Positions 22,040 through 34,411 of a stretch of 43,627 nt of DNA are shown here, in pieces. The translations under genes were made by a program, and so were the position numbers. Numbering within the stretch: the first letter of the stretch is position 1; each line of letters begins with the position of its first letter. Below the pieces are notes generated by a model. It ran no database searches. It saw only the letters and a program-made list of their open reading frames with translations, and had not been told where the DNA came from. The DNA is from Butyriboletus loyo (lineage: Eukaryota; Basidiomycota; Agaricomycetes; Boletales; Boletaceae). The stretch is from the NCBI GenBank assembly GCA_038093515.1, contig JBBPSI010000206.1:1-43627 (forward strand), in the 5' to 3' direction.

Positions 22040-23849
22040 ATGGCCTATGGGTCGACCTCTTCCCGTCCTCGCGCAGATCCCACCGCTTCCTCTGTTACGG
22101 TACCGCAAATTCGAACTGTCATCGAGTACAGAAAAGACGGTGCGGTATCCAAGATGCGCTCGCACAAAGGCAACATACCCGTCCTTCCCCAAACGAAACT
22201 CTGTCCACACTGTCCTGCGAAATTCACTCGCACAACCCACCTCAATCGCCACTTGCGTACCCGTGAGCCTTGGTTTCCTCCAATTCGGGAGTATAGACAC
22301 CGAAGCTCATTGTACATACCGCACAGACACTGGAGATAGGTCCCATCGGTGTGATGTGAGCACCTGCACAAATGTTTCTTCGATCCTGCATGTTTAGAAC
22401 TGAACCCTAACAGACTTGCGATGCGCAGTTCACCCGCAGTGATTTGTTGACACGACATAAGAAAACATGTGGTGATTCGTGGGTGTCTTGTCATTTTCTT
22501 CACCCGGTTATCTCCTCCCTTCCGTCCTGTGCGTGCACCGTTTCCACTACTCGATCTCACCCGTGATTCTAGGTCCCATGCTAACCGCACGAGGCGACGG
22601 TCTTGTCAGGCCTGTGCCGACTCGAAAGTGAAGTGTGATTTGCAGCAGCCATGCAGCAAATGCCAGGCACGTGGGAAAGAGTGCGTGTTTGTCATTCGGT
22701 CCTCAAGGTCGGCCGGAATGGGTATGGTACCGACGTTGTCGTCCACCACGGTCGCGCGAAGCTCCGATTCCGAAGATCGGGCGCCGGTGCTGATCCCTAC
22801 GACTCTTCACCCTGCTGCTTCCCCATCTCCGAAGTCATATATCCCCGCGGATCATTTGCCAATCGATCAGCAGACCAAGGGTGACTGCCACTGGGCGGCC
22901 GCACCATCTAGTGCCAGCACGGACGCGGTATCGGGACCTTCGCCGTCAGAGCGTCTCTGTTCGGGCTCAACGAGCGACACAAGTTCTCCAGGCTCTGTCC
23001 CATCCCAAAATTCTTTTTCGACGCTCTTTTCGGGAGTTCTCCTCGACCAATTTCTCGTATACCCAAGCTATAATAACCCTTCCGTTTCCTCTGATCATTC
23101 ACATTCGCCAAGCGATCCTGTCATTCCCTCTCCAATTTCCGTCGCAGATGACCCAACTTCATTTGCCGCTCAAAGCGTAGAAGTTCAACATCCGTTCCAT
23201 GCTTCTGGAGGATCAATATATTATGCACCGTCCTCCGCTCCACAAGTACAAGACGTAATTCCCAAGGAACATGTCCATTTGCAACGTCAAAGATATGCAC
23301 AGGATCATTTTATGCCCTCGTTTCCTGGACTGGTCCATAATTTCAAACAACAAAATTTGACCGAGGATCGGCATCATTGTAAGCCTGTCCCCGACCCCGT
23401 CGCTCAGTGTTCTTTTTTTGAAACTCGTGCCTGATTCACTTGTCTGTGACTGTCAGATGCCTTTGATTCATCACCTGCTCACGGCCGAAGTCGTGTCAGA
23501 ACCGCTGGTCCGTATCAAGTATATGGGAGTGCGAGGCGAGCACTACGGGAAGGCCACTTCGGAAGTCAACTTCACCTCACGTTCGTTGACGCTCACGACG
23601 GAGATTATTATGGACGAAATTGTGAGACTCGGTTATTGTCTAGTTCATATTCCTTTGACCCACCTTTGCCTAGGCGAGAAGTCCACTAGCCAACCTCGGA
23701 TGAGCGGAAGCGCTCCCCCCAACCACCACTGGCCTGTGGTGCCTCTGGAGAATGACATGTTCGATACGCTATCGAGGTTTGGTAAGCAGTTGACCATTTC
23801 TGTCCGCACGATGGGATGGGTTTATTAAATAGTGGGCAGACTCGGATGA
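22040..23849 (+). CDS. Transcription factor with two C2H2-type fingers and a Zn2Cys6 cluster
   Basis: Predicted nuclear DNA-binding regulator. Exons: 22040-22262, 22327-22355, 22414-22478, 22573-23378, 23457-23621, 23674-23781, 23833-23849; in phase, 470 aa. Finger 1 is CPHCPAKF..HLNRHLRTH (C55, C58, H71, H75). Finger 2 is CDTCDAQF..LLTRHKKTC, a CCHC variant (C83, C86, H99, C103). A perfect C-x2-C-x6-C-x5-C-x2-C-x6-C cluster follows at 117-143 after an Arg-rich stretch. The rest is Ser/Pro-rich and looks disordered; I see no fungal-specific transcription factor middle domain. The last three exons are less certain: without the final intron the protein would end at 23828. Targets cannot be inferred. 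Confidence 0.86.
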
Positions 23850-24658
23850 CCAGAGGTACCGAGCGATATTCACAGAATGTGCCATCGACGCTCTTCAATG
23901 GAATGGAGCGCACACCACTCGACGTCAGGTGATAGACCCTGCGTGAATACCCTAAAACGTCTAATCTACGTTCCTTTTGTTTTCTTTCTACCCACACCTA
24001 TAGCACAGGGGACTGCCTAATACCCATGGGCATGTCGACGTACCAATAGTAGGATCACCATGTTTTCATCCCATGACATGGATTCTGTCATTCACTTACC
24101 TACGACATTACATGCGCTTGAACCGCTGTACTAGCGAATTCACAGCTATCCACAGCAGGCTTGCAAGCACGACACAGATTGACCAATGTACTGAATCCTC
24201 GAAATTAGAGGCCGGACTTACCCGCTTGTCCTGGGGGAACACTTGAGGGACATTGTGGCACCCTGGCAGCCCCCCTCGGCTCCCAACGAGACACCGAAAG
24301 TATTTATATATGCGAGTGTGTTGATGGAATACTGTTCAAATCGGAGGCATCAGTGGATGATTGGCTCTACATGAAACCCCGTGGTATGATCTGACGGACT
24401 CGGAAACAATGTGGTGTTTATATTTAAAACTAGCAATGGAAAGTGGGTCGACGACTCCATTGCACATGCGAAGACTCGGATTTTGAGCTCATATACGATA
24501 CTGCTGGTAAACGTCGTATCAGGGCTGAGCAAGAGGCAAGTTGACGGCTGGCCCTTCTCCCGCGAGTCGCCAATTGGGTTCCTTCCTCTTTCGGACGCCC
24601 GCCAGTGGCTTTTCGTGTCTAAGCGGTGAACTTGAACATGACCATCTCGTGCTAAACG
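23850..24658. other. Intergenic upstream of the DUF218 gene
   Basis: A TATA-like tatttatatatg lies at about 24301, roughly 350 bp upstream of the next ATG, and could belong to an upstream transcript start. No gene or repeat is recognisable. Confidence 0.45.
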
Positions 24659-25937
24659 ATGCTCCCGACACCAGCCTTGAGCTCTGGCCCATCTTCTCGG
24701 CGTGCCGCTTTCCACTACAATGCTACCAGCGGTCGCTCACGCTCGTTCGATTACCGTGCCGCTCTCCGGTCTCTGAGCGGGCGCTCGAGACTAACCAACC
24801 TGGGCGTATGGCTCTTGGCTGCATTCGCTTGCATATCTTTCCTGTATAACCTCGCCTTCATCTTTTCTTCTTCGTCGACATATCCGCGTTCGTCTGGTGT
24901 GGGCTATCGCCCACCAGAGAGCATTCTTGCCACGATACAGCGCGACGAGACGTTGGAGCGTCTTTCTCACCTTATTGTCGTACCTGGACACGCAATTTGG
25001 TCGGGTTCTAAACAGGATCAAGTTCTTGACGAAGAATTGTGGACGCTGGAAGATTATCAGAGGGGAGGTGGCAGGGTATCTGCGTTCGTCGATCATATTA
25101 GGCAAGGGTAAGCTGGGTTGCGTTCTTTGGCCACGCGTGCGTGACAACCTCGAGCTCGAGCTCGGGATAAGAGCTGACATTTGATCGTCACCAGAGTACT
25201 CCTTGCGATGGAAGACAAAAAATCTTTGTTGGTGTTCAGTGGGTAAGGGCTCGTATGACACGTTTATCTTTGATCGAATACTAACCCATCGGATGATCTC
25301 ACTTCACAGTGGTCAAACTAGGCTTCAATCGACGACAACCGAAGCAGAGTCATACATGCGACTTGCGCTGAGCATGAACCTATTTCGTATCGCTGCAAAT
25401 ACGGGTGTCACCACCTCATTTCCTCGGGTCACGACGGAGACGTATGCCCTCGATTCGTATCAAAACCTATTGTTTTCCATCGCGCGGTTTCATGAGGTCA
25501 CTGGGAGATACCCGTCGCAAATTACCGTGGTTGGCTACGAGATGAAGCGGCGACGGTTCGAAGAACTACATCGAGCGGCAATTAGGTTTCCTACCCTGCT
25601 ATTTGAGTACATTGGTCTCGAACCTCCCGCCACAGATGATGAAGCCATCACGGCTCGCGAAGGCGAGGTAAGGGTTCAACGCAACCGTCCTAGGATTCAC
25701 ACTAATTCCGACGATACTGCGGTCACATTATAGCTCAAAAACGGCTATCAGCCATATACCCTTGACATATATGGTTGTCACGACTTCCTCCTTTCCAAAA
25801 GGCGGGGTAGGAACCCATTCATACGATTCCATTCCTACCACGCGTCCGCGCCGGAACTGCGTGGCTTACTAGAGTGGTGTTCAGACGATCCCAAACAAAT
25901 CTACCAGGGTCCTTTGCCGTGGGATGTGTTTGGGTGA
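24659..25937 (+). CDS. DUF218 domain protein with an N-terminal membrane anchor
   Basis: Exons: 24659-25107, 25195-25242, 25310-25667, 25734-25937; in phase, 352 aa. A Ser/Arg-rich cytosolic N-terminus is followed by one hydrophobic helix (LGVWLLAAFACISFLYNLAF, about 48-67), suggesting a type II membrane protein. The large domain has the features of fungal DUF218 (YdcF-like) proteins: LSHLIVVPGHAIW, LEDYQRGGGRVSAFVDHI, LLVFSGGQTR, TTEAESYMRLA, ETYALDSYQNLLFSIARF, ITVVGYEMKRRRFEELH, and a C-terminal DIYGCHDFLLSKRRGRNPF. Bacterial relatives are linked to envelope metabolism; the reaction of the fungal family is unknown to me. No partner gene is evident nearby. Confidence 0.87.
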
Positions 25938-28900
25938 TGTGGCAAGAACCCCTTCACGTCGTTCCGTCTCATACATAGATAAGCATCCAAATAAACGTAA
26001 TTATTTGCAGGCCACATAGCGCTGCATGGCATGCGCCATGTGGAACTGTGAAGAAGCTTGGACTTGGACAGGGTCCTAGCACACAACGTCACGCCATCAA
26101 GTTACATCCGGATTTGGGCAGTTATACCGAATGTCGCCCGGCGAGGTATAGTGCATGTCGCTAACATGTCCGTAGGCTGTGTAGGAAATCAGAATAGGTG
26201 GTTGACGTGTGGCCACTGACTATAGCCGGAAGTACTGGCTTCGTCACCGTGATGTCCTCGGCGCGGGTCCCCGAAGTTTGTTGTGCGCCTCCTCTTCATC
26301 TCACGGACACCGTGTATGATGTTTTGCACCATGCTGGGGACACTGCGCGCCAACGCCATGGGTACTGAGGGAGGTTTCAATCAGCTTTCATCTCTTCCTC
26401 AGTTGTCTGCTGGCCTCCCTCCCCCTCTGATGGGCACCGGACGTCTGTAGAAAATGTGCTGCCCATGAATGTCTTCTATTTCCAGCACGGCGTGTAGCTT
26501 GATGCTCCAAGGCATGCCTACGTGCTGTAGGATTTACCGAATGTTTCTCGACCTTCTCGACCAGGGGAACTGTCTAGTCTGTCTCTTTCATCTCCGGTCT
26601 TGTGAAGACGAATTTCCAAGAGGAGACAAGGTCAGGGTGGTCTCCTGGCTCGCAGACCGCCACCGATCTGTCTCTGGAAGCGGCTAATACCTTCATTATG
26701 ATGATAGATACGTATGGAAGCAGCCGAAGGCGAGGGTGCATGGCGTCAGTACTCTGGCTCCAGTAATTTCCTCATCCATTGTGCTGGGATATGGGTCTTC
26801 CGCGGTCGCCTTGAGACATCCTTGCGGTCAACCGCCGTAGAACGTTGGACGATATGGCTTCCTCAATTAATGGAACCTTGTCGCCCCTTGAACATGAACT
26901 ACCAAATGGCACATTCCCGTTCAGATTTCCAACCGAACAGGGGGGAAAATTTTTGTTCGTGTTAAGCTGATCGCTGCCGTTCATTCAGCACCTATTGCGC
27001 ATTGTCAGAACTCGGGTCAAGGCACGGAGAGGTCAGACGTGTTTTTTTTCGCCATCGACGTTGATGGCTCACGGAAATGAATAAACAAATTTTTTCCTAC
27101 ATTGTTAACCCAGGACCAGGCAACGTTCGAGGACGAGTCCAACCACCGATCAGGCCAAAGGGGAAATCCCCCTTGACAAGCAGGAACTCCAATGGGAAGG
27201 GCCACGATATATCCTCGTTCAGTTCTGTGTGTGGTTTGACGAGCTCCACCATTGGTGATTACCACCCATGCACATGGTCGTTATACAAAGATCCTGCCGG
27301 ATTTGGTTCCGTGCAGGCGGTGCAGCGTGCCGCTGCTGGCAAGTCGGGAACGGAGACCCTGCTCGTCGGATCTCGCCCATATAAAAAAAGGAGGGAATCT
27401 GCCTTTTGCGTGTATAACACGCACTAGCACGGCTCCCCTGTGCTGCGGTTTCATGATAGTCGTGTAGTCCATGCGTCTTTTTTTGTTCAAATGCTCAAGG
27501 TCGTGGGTTGCACAGAACGTTGCTCCCGCCCACCGCTCCTATCCCTTTGTCAGTCATCGACTCGCCTGAATCGAAGTCAAACCAGCGTTGGAAAAATATT
27601 CAGCCTGCATTCGCTGATAACCAGAGAAATGATTGGACACGTATTCACAGCGTCCATGAAAAATTAGAGTCTTGGTGCGGTTGGCGACAAGCCTTCTATG
27701 GCCCTTCGGTCGCGTTTTTTCCTCTGGCACATGATCAATATCCCCGGAGGAACATGTCCCCCAAATATTTTTGGGAAGTCCGGTACGTGATCATGTCGCC
27801 TCGACCGTCTCACCTCCTTGCCCCACAAAACACTGATGGTAAATATGGTAAGTGCGAATCTGAGCAGTAATATGTGGGTTGGGGATAGCCTGAACAGTGA
27901 ACACTTCTTCTATTAAGCGCCTGGCCTACCTTGCCCCTAGAACTGAGATGGTCCTCCTGGAGCGTCTGTTCGCGTTTAATACTTCGTTTGCGCCGCAGTG
28001 AAACATAGGAATGTGGTCCCATGTAGGGATCACAGGACTCAACCTCTGACACGGTTCTGAGTCAACTCGGATTATCTTGTGATCAACCTCGCTTGATTAG
28101 GATTCACGTGTAACAGTGTGCGGCGTTAGGATAGGACTTCGATAACGACATCAACTTCTTTGATATCCTTCTTTACTCTTTGCACCTGTAACTTCTTCAG
28201 TCGCCCCTGGACAGACAGAAGAAGTCAAAGCGAAACAGTTGTTAGGTTCTATACGTCAACTTGTCAACATACAGTGGGTCCGATTAATAATGGGTTTACG
28301 CTGCCGACATCGTCCCCATTTAATGTGGAGTAGGTGCGCCCTAATGGCATGAATGGCCTTGGTGATCGGAAAGGTATGGAGTTTACGAGCACCTCCATTG
28401 AATTATTCTTCCAATTTGTTGGCCGCTGCGCCTTCGCAGTCTTTTAATGAGGACCCCATCGCGCCGTTATGGCAATGAGGAGAATCTCGATCAGTGCTCG
28501 GGCGCTCTGTCTTTATTTTTTTTGGAGTTGGGCGAGGGTTTGTTGGGTGGTTTTGCACCGACAACTTGGACAAAAGCAAAAGCCCTCAGAAGATGAAGCA
28601 ATGGAGATAAGCGAGTGAGGCAGTGTCACATTTCGATATCTAATGGCTTGAAATATTCAGGGGCACGAAGGCAGAGAAACAGGGGGACGAAGAACTCGCG
28701 GGTGTTTGTACAAGGACAATTGTCAATAGACGGCGGTCACCCTGGATTCGGATTTTGTGCGCAAACGACTGTACCCTTTCTATCACCAGAGTTTCGGGGA
28801 AAGAGGAACGAGGAACCAAGTTCAAGAACAAACGTTCTGCTCAAGGGTTGGACGACGACGTGGGCAGTGCATGCACATGATGCAACATTGTCATGTCATG

Positions 28901-29517
28901 CTCCCCAAGGGGTTGGCTGCCAGGACAATTTCAAGCCTTCTGGTCTGGGGAAGTACCACAGCCACACAGAACGACTGCAAGTTGTTGTTTTCTGGAGTCA
29001 CCGATAACAGGGAAACCCAATGCCATCGCGACGGTCGTCACTCGCTTGGTGAATCAATCGGTGGCGTACTGGCACTAGCACCGGGACATACCAACATGAG
29101 GGCATAATGCTTGAAATTCCGATAGTCCTGCTGAATTTTAGCTCTTATTTTCCCCAAGAAATTCGGGGGTGCAGCCCACTGGTATCCTCTACGCATGATT
29201 TTGCTTTTGTTCATGCTAGCCTAGAGTCGTCGTATGGTTGTGCGGACTGTTAACTTCGTTGGAAGGTGGAAAATTTTGTGAGAATATGTTCGACAGCAAT
29301 CTGAACTCGCATGAACTTATTTCTCAAGCTTGACGAACGGTTCTGGAATCCAGTCTGAGCGCGTCACGGACGCTCGTTTGGTGAGCGTGCTGACGTAATT
29401 ATCTTCATGAAGCTACTTCATCCCCATTAGGAATGGGGGCAGATGCGCGGACTTGGAAAACATACAGTCAAGTACTGTATTCAATACTCTGAGCGACAAG
29501 GACTGGAACTTGACTTC
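25938..29517. other. 3.6-kb region without a recognised gene
   Basis: Only short ORFs (up to about 180 codons) occur on either strand, none with a recognisable family. A TATA-like catataaaaaaagg lies at 27378-27391; the ORFs downstream (27440-27870) do not look conserved. A minus ORF at 26189-26380 contains MALARSVPSMVQNIIHGV but stops soon after. The region may hold fast-evolving small genes, noncoding RNA or decayed DNA. Confidence 0.45.
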
Positions 29518-31564
29518 ATGAAGACCTCTACCCTGTTCCGCACAGCGGTTGTTCCTTCGGGAGCGTCTTTTCCACTGGTTGGAGGCAGGAGAATAACGAG
29601 AAAGAGCAGCGTGAAGGCTGGTGAGTATCTTAAACTCACCTTTTTCGAAGTCGACAATACTTATATGAATGGGTATAGTTCCTTCATCGAAAAATCGCCT
29701 TGCACAGTCATTGCAACCCACAGGCAGGGCCAAGAGGATCGGGTCGCTGCACGTCGCATCCCCTTCGCGTCCGTCCTTCACGCGGGATTTCGCTCCCCAT
29801 CGTGGTAAACAACCGAAGCGACTGGCTTCGCAGCGCTCGAATCCTTTAGAGGAACAGTTCGACCTTTCTACGCCATACCTCTCAAAATCTCTTTCAGACA
29901 GCTTCACATCACCCCCATTACTTCCCGGTCTGTTGCAGAGCGTCAAGGAGGCCTTAGGTCATGATGCCACGCCAACCGCGATCCAGGCGCTTTCTATGAA
30001 GCATCTGATGAAAGAGTCGGGTGCGGAGTCGAAATGGAAGGAATATCTCCTTGCGAGTGAGACGGGATCCGGCAAGTCGATGGCGTACCTTTTACCACTC
30101 CTGCAAGATTTGAAACTCAACGAGCTCGAACGTCCTGGCTCTCCGCATAAATTATCACCGCGACCCCTTAACCCTCGCGCTTTGATACTGGCACCGACTC
30201 ATGAACTGTCGCGACAACTAGCTGGGTTTGCGAAAAGGCTCTCACACGTCATCAAGCTTCGCATACTGTCTGCCTCTCGAGCGAACACGTCAAGTACCGC
30301 CAAGAACGCTGGAACTGCTTCAAAGATGAAGATGACCATGGATATTGTATTTGATAAGAGCGACACCGGTAACGTGACGGTTGGAAGCGGAAGGCGCTCG
30401 TCTCACGAGGTTGATGTCCTTGTCGGAACCCCGATGAAACTCTTGGAGCTCGAGAAAGGCAAAGGGTGGAATTGGGAACAAAGGGCGCATGAAAAAGCAC
30501 TCAGAGTTGGATCGAAGAAGACCAGAGACCCTGCTTCTGAACGAACACTCGCCGCTTCAGCGCGAAAGTTCTGGGTAGACGAGCCCGAAATGGGCCTGAA
30601 AAACGTCGAATGGGTCGTTATTGATGAAGCAGACGTTCTATTTGGTATGTTCGATTTCCTTTTCTCTGCGCATTCCAACTGAATTATTGGACCCCTAGAC
30701 CCTGACTTTGAGGCGTCAACACGCCAGTTGTTGGCCGATATCGCTGCGGCAAAGGGCCAGCCTGTTCTCGTTCACCCCGTTTCCCCAGTCTCACTCAATG
30801 AGACACGGTTGACGCCCGATTCCACACAACCAATATCGTATCCCTTCCATCTTCTGCTCACCAGTGCTACCATTCCAAACTCCCTGAGTAACTATCTGTC
30901 TACCCACCACCCCGCGTTAATCCGTCTCGCGTCCCCGAAACTACACCACCTACCTAGCGCACTACGAATAGAACACGCTAAATGGACGGGCGGGAACAAG
31001 GATGCAGATATTGAACGCCGCATTCGGCGTGTATGGGCTGAGGATGCTCTCACGCATGCCAAGAGTGCCCTCCCAGCTGGCAGTCCGGTCAAGCTTTCCA
31101 GAATGATCGTATTCTGTAACAAGAAAAGTAAAGTAGAGCAGCTCACTGCATTCCTTGGTACTCGCGGTGTCGCCTGTGTCGCGCTAACGGGAGACGCGGA
31201 TGCTCGCAAGAGGGGAAACAATCACCACTTGGATGGGTTCTTGAAGTCGAGCGACTCCTCCCATGCGACATCAGATTCTCGACCATCGAAGCCTCCGATT
31301 TCGAAAGCCGGCCATTCAAATCCTGCGATTACTCCTCACGTTCTTGTCACGACCTCACTCCTCTCGCGTGGGCTTGATTTTAGCCCTGAGATCAAGCATG
31401 TCTTCATTGTGGACGAACCGCGCAACATGATCGATTTCCTACATCGTGCAGGGAGAGCAGGTCGTGCCGGAGAATCAGGCAAGGTTGTTGTGTTTGGGCG
31501 CGCAGAAGGACGCGGTAGCGGTCGGACGGAAGAAATGCGGAAGAAGATTAGGGCGCTGGCATAG
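29518..31564 (+). CDS. MRH4: MRH4-type mitochondrial DEAD-box RNA helicase
   Basis: ATP-dependent RNA helicase; yeast Mrh4 acts in mitochondrial large-ribosomal-subunit assembly. Exons: 29518-29620, 29679-30644, 30699-31564; in phase, 644 aa. The start at 29518 gives MKTSTLFRTAVVP..GGRRITRKSS, a basic presequence; a simpler ATG at 29669 would lose it and lies inside the first intron. Motifs: Q motif TPTAIQ, motif I SETGSGKS (about 161-168), Ia PTHELSRQL, Ib VGTPMKLLEL, II VVIDEADVLF (about 347-356), III TSATIP, IV MIVFCNKKSKVEQL, V TSLLSRGLDF, VI HRAGRAGRAG. Long inserts between Ia and II and the length are typical of MRH4. All catalytic motifs look intact. Confidence 0.93.
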
Positions 31565-32862
31565 ACTACAACCCCCGTTTAATCTTGGTATAAATGTCAT
31601 GGTAATAATGATCCCCAGCTCACCTATTACTCGATGTGAATGTCGAGCACCGATAGTAAGATCAATTTTATTAAGCGCTCTTATCACTTACTTAAGGCCA
31701 AACTTTCAGTTGGTGGCTTGAAACATAAGTATGACATTTTCAACCTAGATAGCCAACTAACAACTTGAATAGGGTGGACGAACAGATTACATGCAGCAAG
31801 TGGGGTCGCTCACCAGGTGTCGACAAAAAACCTCACATCACCAGCTGAGGGCATCAGCCTGACATAAACCAATTTTGACATCTAGTGGAGATCAGCTTGA
31901 TTTGGGCGTGATACTATGGCTCACTTCGGCAAAGCCCAGGACCAATCATCATGCATCACATCACCGTGCGTTGTTGACATGTCAGTGTTTGAAGTGCCAC
32001 GGGCGGACAGTATAACCTGCGGTAAGAGGTATCCACCCTATCGCCATGTGCCCCCCAAAAAGGCGACGGACGTCAGAGGTGGGATATGTGATGGGAAGCG
32101 TTGCAACGGTAAGATGTGCTCCCGTTTATAATCCCCCGGCACCCAGGCACTGATTGATCGTGTGTCTAGTTCCAAGCATTGGACTGTGAGACGTACATGA
32201 TTTGGGAAGCGAGGGCGGGGACGCGCAAAGGACTGGGGCGACTGAGCTATTCAGCAGGTGCGTAGCGACCTTGGGGTATTGTCGTTTGCGCTGCCGCAAG
32301 CTCGAGTTGTGTACATCCCGTACCGTCGCGTGCATGCGGGCTACAACCAGCTCTGACAAGAACGTCTACCACATTCAAAAGGTCGTTTTCGTCGTCTTGC
32401 CAGTGATCGAGCCGCCTCTTGAAACTAACGTGCAGGACACCATCCGGGTCTTCTCTCGTTTCAGCCAAGAAAAAGCCCGAGTGTTAACAGGGCACCTATA
32501 GCTCGGGGTGCAAGGTCATTGCCTCAAGGCAGAAGCGGCTGGCACTGAGATAAGGTGAGATATGATGGTGTGCATCACAGCGCATGGCGCTGATCTCCTC
32601 ATGTAGAAAAACATGAAAGCAACATTCTTGACTACAGTGCCGAGAACGACTGCCATTGTACTAAAAGTGCCAACGACCCTACTGAAAACGCATGACACTC
32701 TCGGGGACGCAAACTTCGATCAAACCAGACCTACGACACAGCCACCACATCTTTCAATGCAGTTCACCTACGCAGAGTACACGAAAGAACTGCACACTTT
32801 TTGAACCAAAAGCATGAAGAAGCCGCCAGCTCCCAATGCTTTCACACGCTATTTGGACTGCC
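31565..32862. other. Gene-poor region downstream of MRH4
   Basis: No intact gene is visible. A possible ankyrin-repeat remnant on the minus strand is listed separately. The rest shows only short ORFs. Confidence 0.45.
32220..32475 (-). pseudogene. Possible ankyrin-repeat remnant
   Basis: A minus frame reads VVDVLVRAGCSPHARDGTG followed by CTQLELAAAQ, which fits an ankyrin unit (leucines, the GAxP-like turn, the G-T-L-LAA pattern). After this, the repeat-like continuation YPKVATHLLNSSV is found in the +1 frame, implying a frameshift near 32285-32295. No start codon or neighbouring repeat is intact. This could be a chance resemblance. Confidence 0.3.
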
Positions 32863-33262
32863 GAAAACTCGTGAGCGATAGATAATACATGCCGGATGCT
32901 GGACACTCACTGGATCCCGGTGGTGCTACAGAAAACCCATGCGCGATAGACAACACAGTGAATACACAATGGAGACTCACTCGTCACTGCTTCTACATAA
33001 AATCCGTGAGCGATAGACAATACATGCCGAATACACAATGGACACTCACGTCGTCCCGGTGGTGCTACGGAAAACCCATGAGCGATAGACAACACAGTGA
33101 ATACACAATGGAGACTCACTCGTCACTGCCTCTACATAAAATCCGTGAGCAATGGACAATACATGCCGAATACACAATGGACACTCACGTCGTCCCGGTG
33201 GTCCTACAGAAAACTCATGAGCGATAGACGACACACTGGGTACGCAATGGGCACTCACTGAC
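32863..33262. repeat. Minisatellite: 139-bp higher-order unit made of two ~70-bp subunits
   Basis: The cccggtggt landmark recurs at 32916, 33055 and 33194, exactly 139 bp apart. Each 139-bp unit consists of two related subunits of about 69 and 70 bp (both with gcgatagacaa and tacacaatggagactcact-like cores), in the order B-A-B-A-B-A. The outer subunits are the most divergent. The period is not a multiple of three, so the ORFs across it are not a repeat protein. Confidence 0.9.
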
Positions 33263-34411
33263 GGCGGTTCAAGCTGGGCTGTTCAAGTCCTCGGACATCG
33301 ACGGAAGGTGTGATGGGCAGCGCAGCTACCACAGAAATGATGCTGAGGAGCACGAGCACGGTTTTGTTGGACAACATGGTGGAGTTGAGTTATGAATGGG
33401 TCAACTTTGCGAGAAGGTGGGTGATGATAGGTTTTCAACGTCGAAGAGTCGATTTTAAACACATGCGTCAAGGAAAGGAGCTGAGCCGTTGTAACTCACT
33501 TGAGTCACTTCACCAGCCCCTTCAAACACCTCGGCAGATGGCTGCCACCTCACGCAGTGGTTAATCACTGCGAATCCATGAGAAAGCCACAAACGGTGGC
33601 GTCCACTATCGTGGATGTGTCCACACTGAGAGGTAGTCCTGTTTCATATTGACTGTGTACTGAGTAGTTTCCTGGGAATGAAATACGTTATAAACAATGA
33701 GTTCGAGACTCATCTGACATAGGCTGATCTGATAGACGTCGGACACAGGGAGCCATATTCAATGTTCTGTCTTCTAATAGAATATGCGCCGGTTGTGAGT
33801 GATAGCGTTGTGTCAGGACTGGATATGCGCTAGGTGTGTGTTTTAGACCCCTCTCGGCATCTCCGTAGAATTTTGAGGCTCGGATGTTAGAACTTCAATT
33901 TCTTTTCTTTACGTATCTTTCTCTTTTCTTTCTTTCCGAAAACATTCCGAACATTCCGAATAGTTATATTTTCCGACAGTTCCCATCTTTCCAGTAGTTC
34001 TGGTGATTCCGACTGTTCCAATTCTTTTCCCTTTCACCCTTTTACCTTTTCACATTATATGTTTGCCCTAAAGCAAGAGTCTGTACTATATATACCTGCT
34101 CATCTCATTACTGTTTCATTACTTTTTGATTGTTGATTTCTGTCAAGCCCAAGTAGTGGCTTTTTGCTGATGGGGTCAGGTGAGCCAGGTTGTAATTGAC
34201 CCTGTGTGATTGGGTGCCCCTAGAATAGGCACAAGGTATAATATGTACCTATAAGTATGGTTGGGCCAGAATATGATATATGTACATAGGATATGGATGG
34301 GCCTGTGGAAACGAACATAAGTGAGGATGGAGACTTATGGAATGGGTCCAAAGGAAGGTTATGGTGGGTAAACCAATACTGTTGGTTGGGCCCAAGGGCA
34401 AGAATCTGATC
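33263..34411. other. Intergenic, with a pyrimidine-rich, possibly LTR-derived stretch
   Basis: From 33885 (TGTTAGAACTTC) the plus strand becomes pyrimidine-rich, with short repeats of aacattccga, and has a TATATATAC box at about 34088. This resembles the U3 start and promoter of an LTR, but I find no matching 3' end, so no element is called. Confidence 0.35.

Noticed and set aside
27440..27870. Plus ORFs downstream of a TATA-like box
   Set aside because: Two overlapping frames, no conserved motif, and a start about 110 bp or more from the TATA box; not enough to call a gene.
32863..33262. Regular repeats considered as a CRISPR array or repeat protein
   Set aside because: The units are contiguous 69-70-bp tandem copies without unique spacers, the period is not divisible by three, and the genome is fungal.
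33885..34160. Possible additional LTR starting TGTTAGAAC with a TATA box
   Set aside because: No matching 3' terminus, target duplication or second copy could be found.
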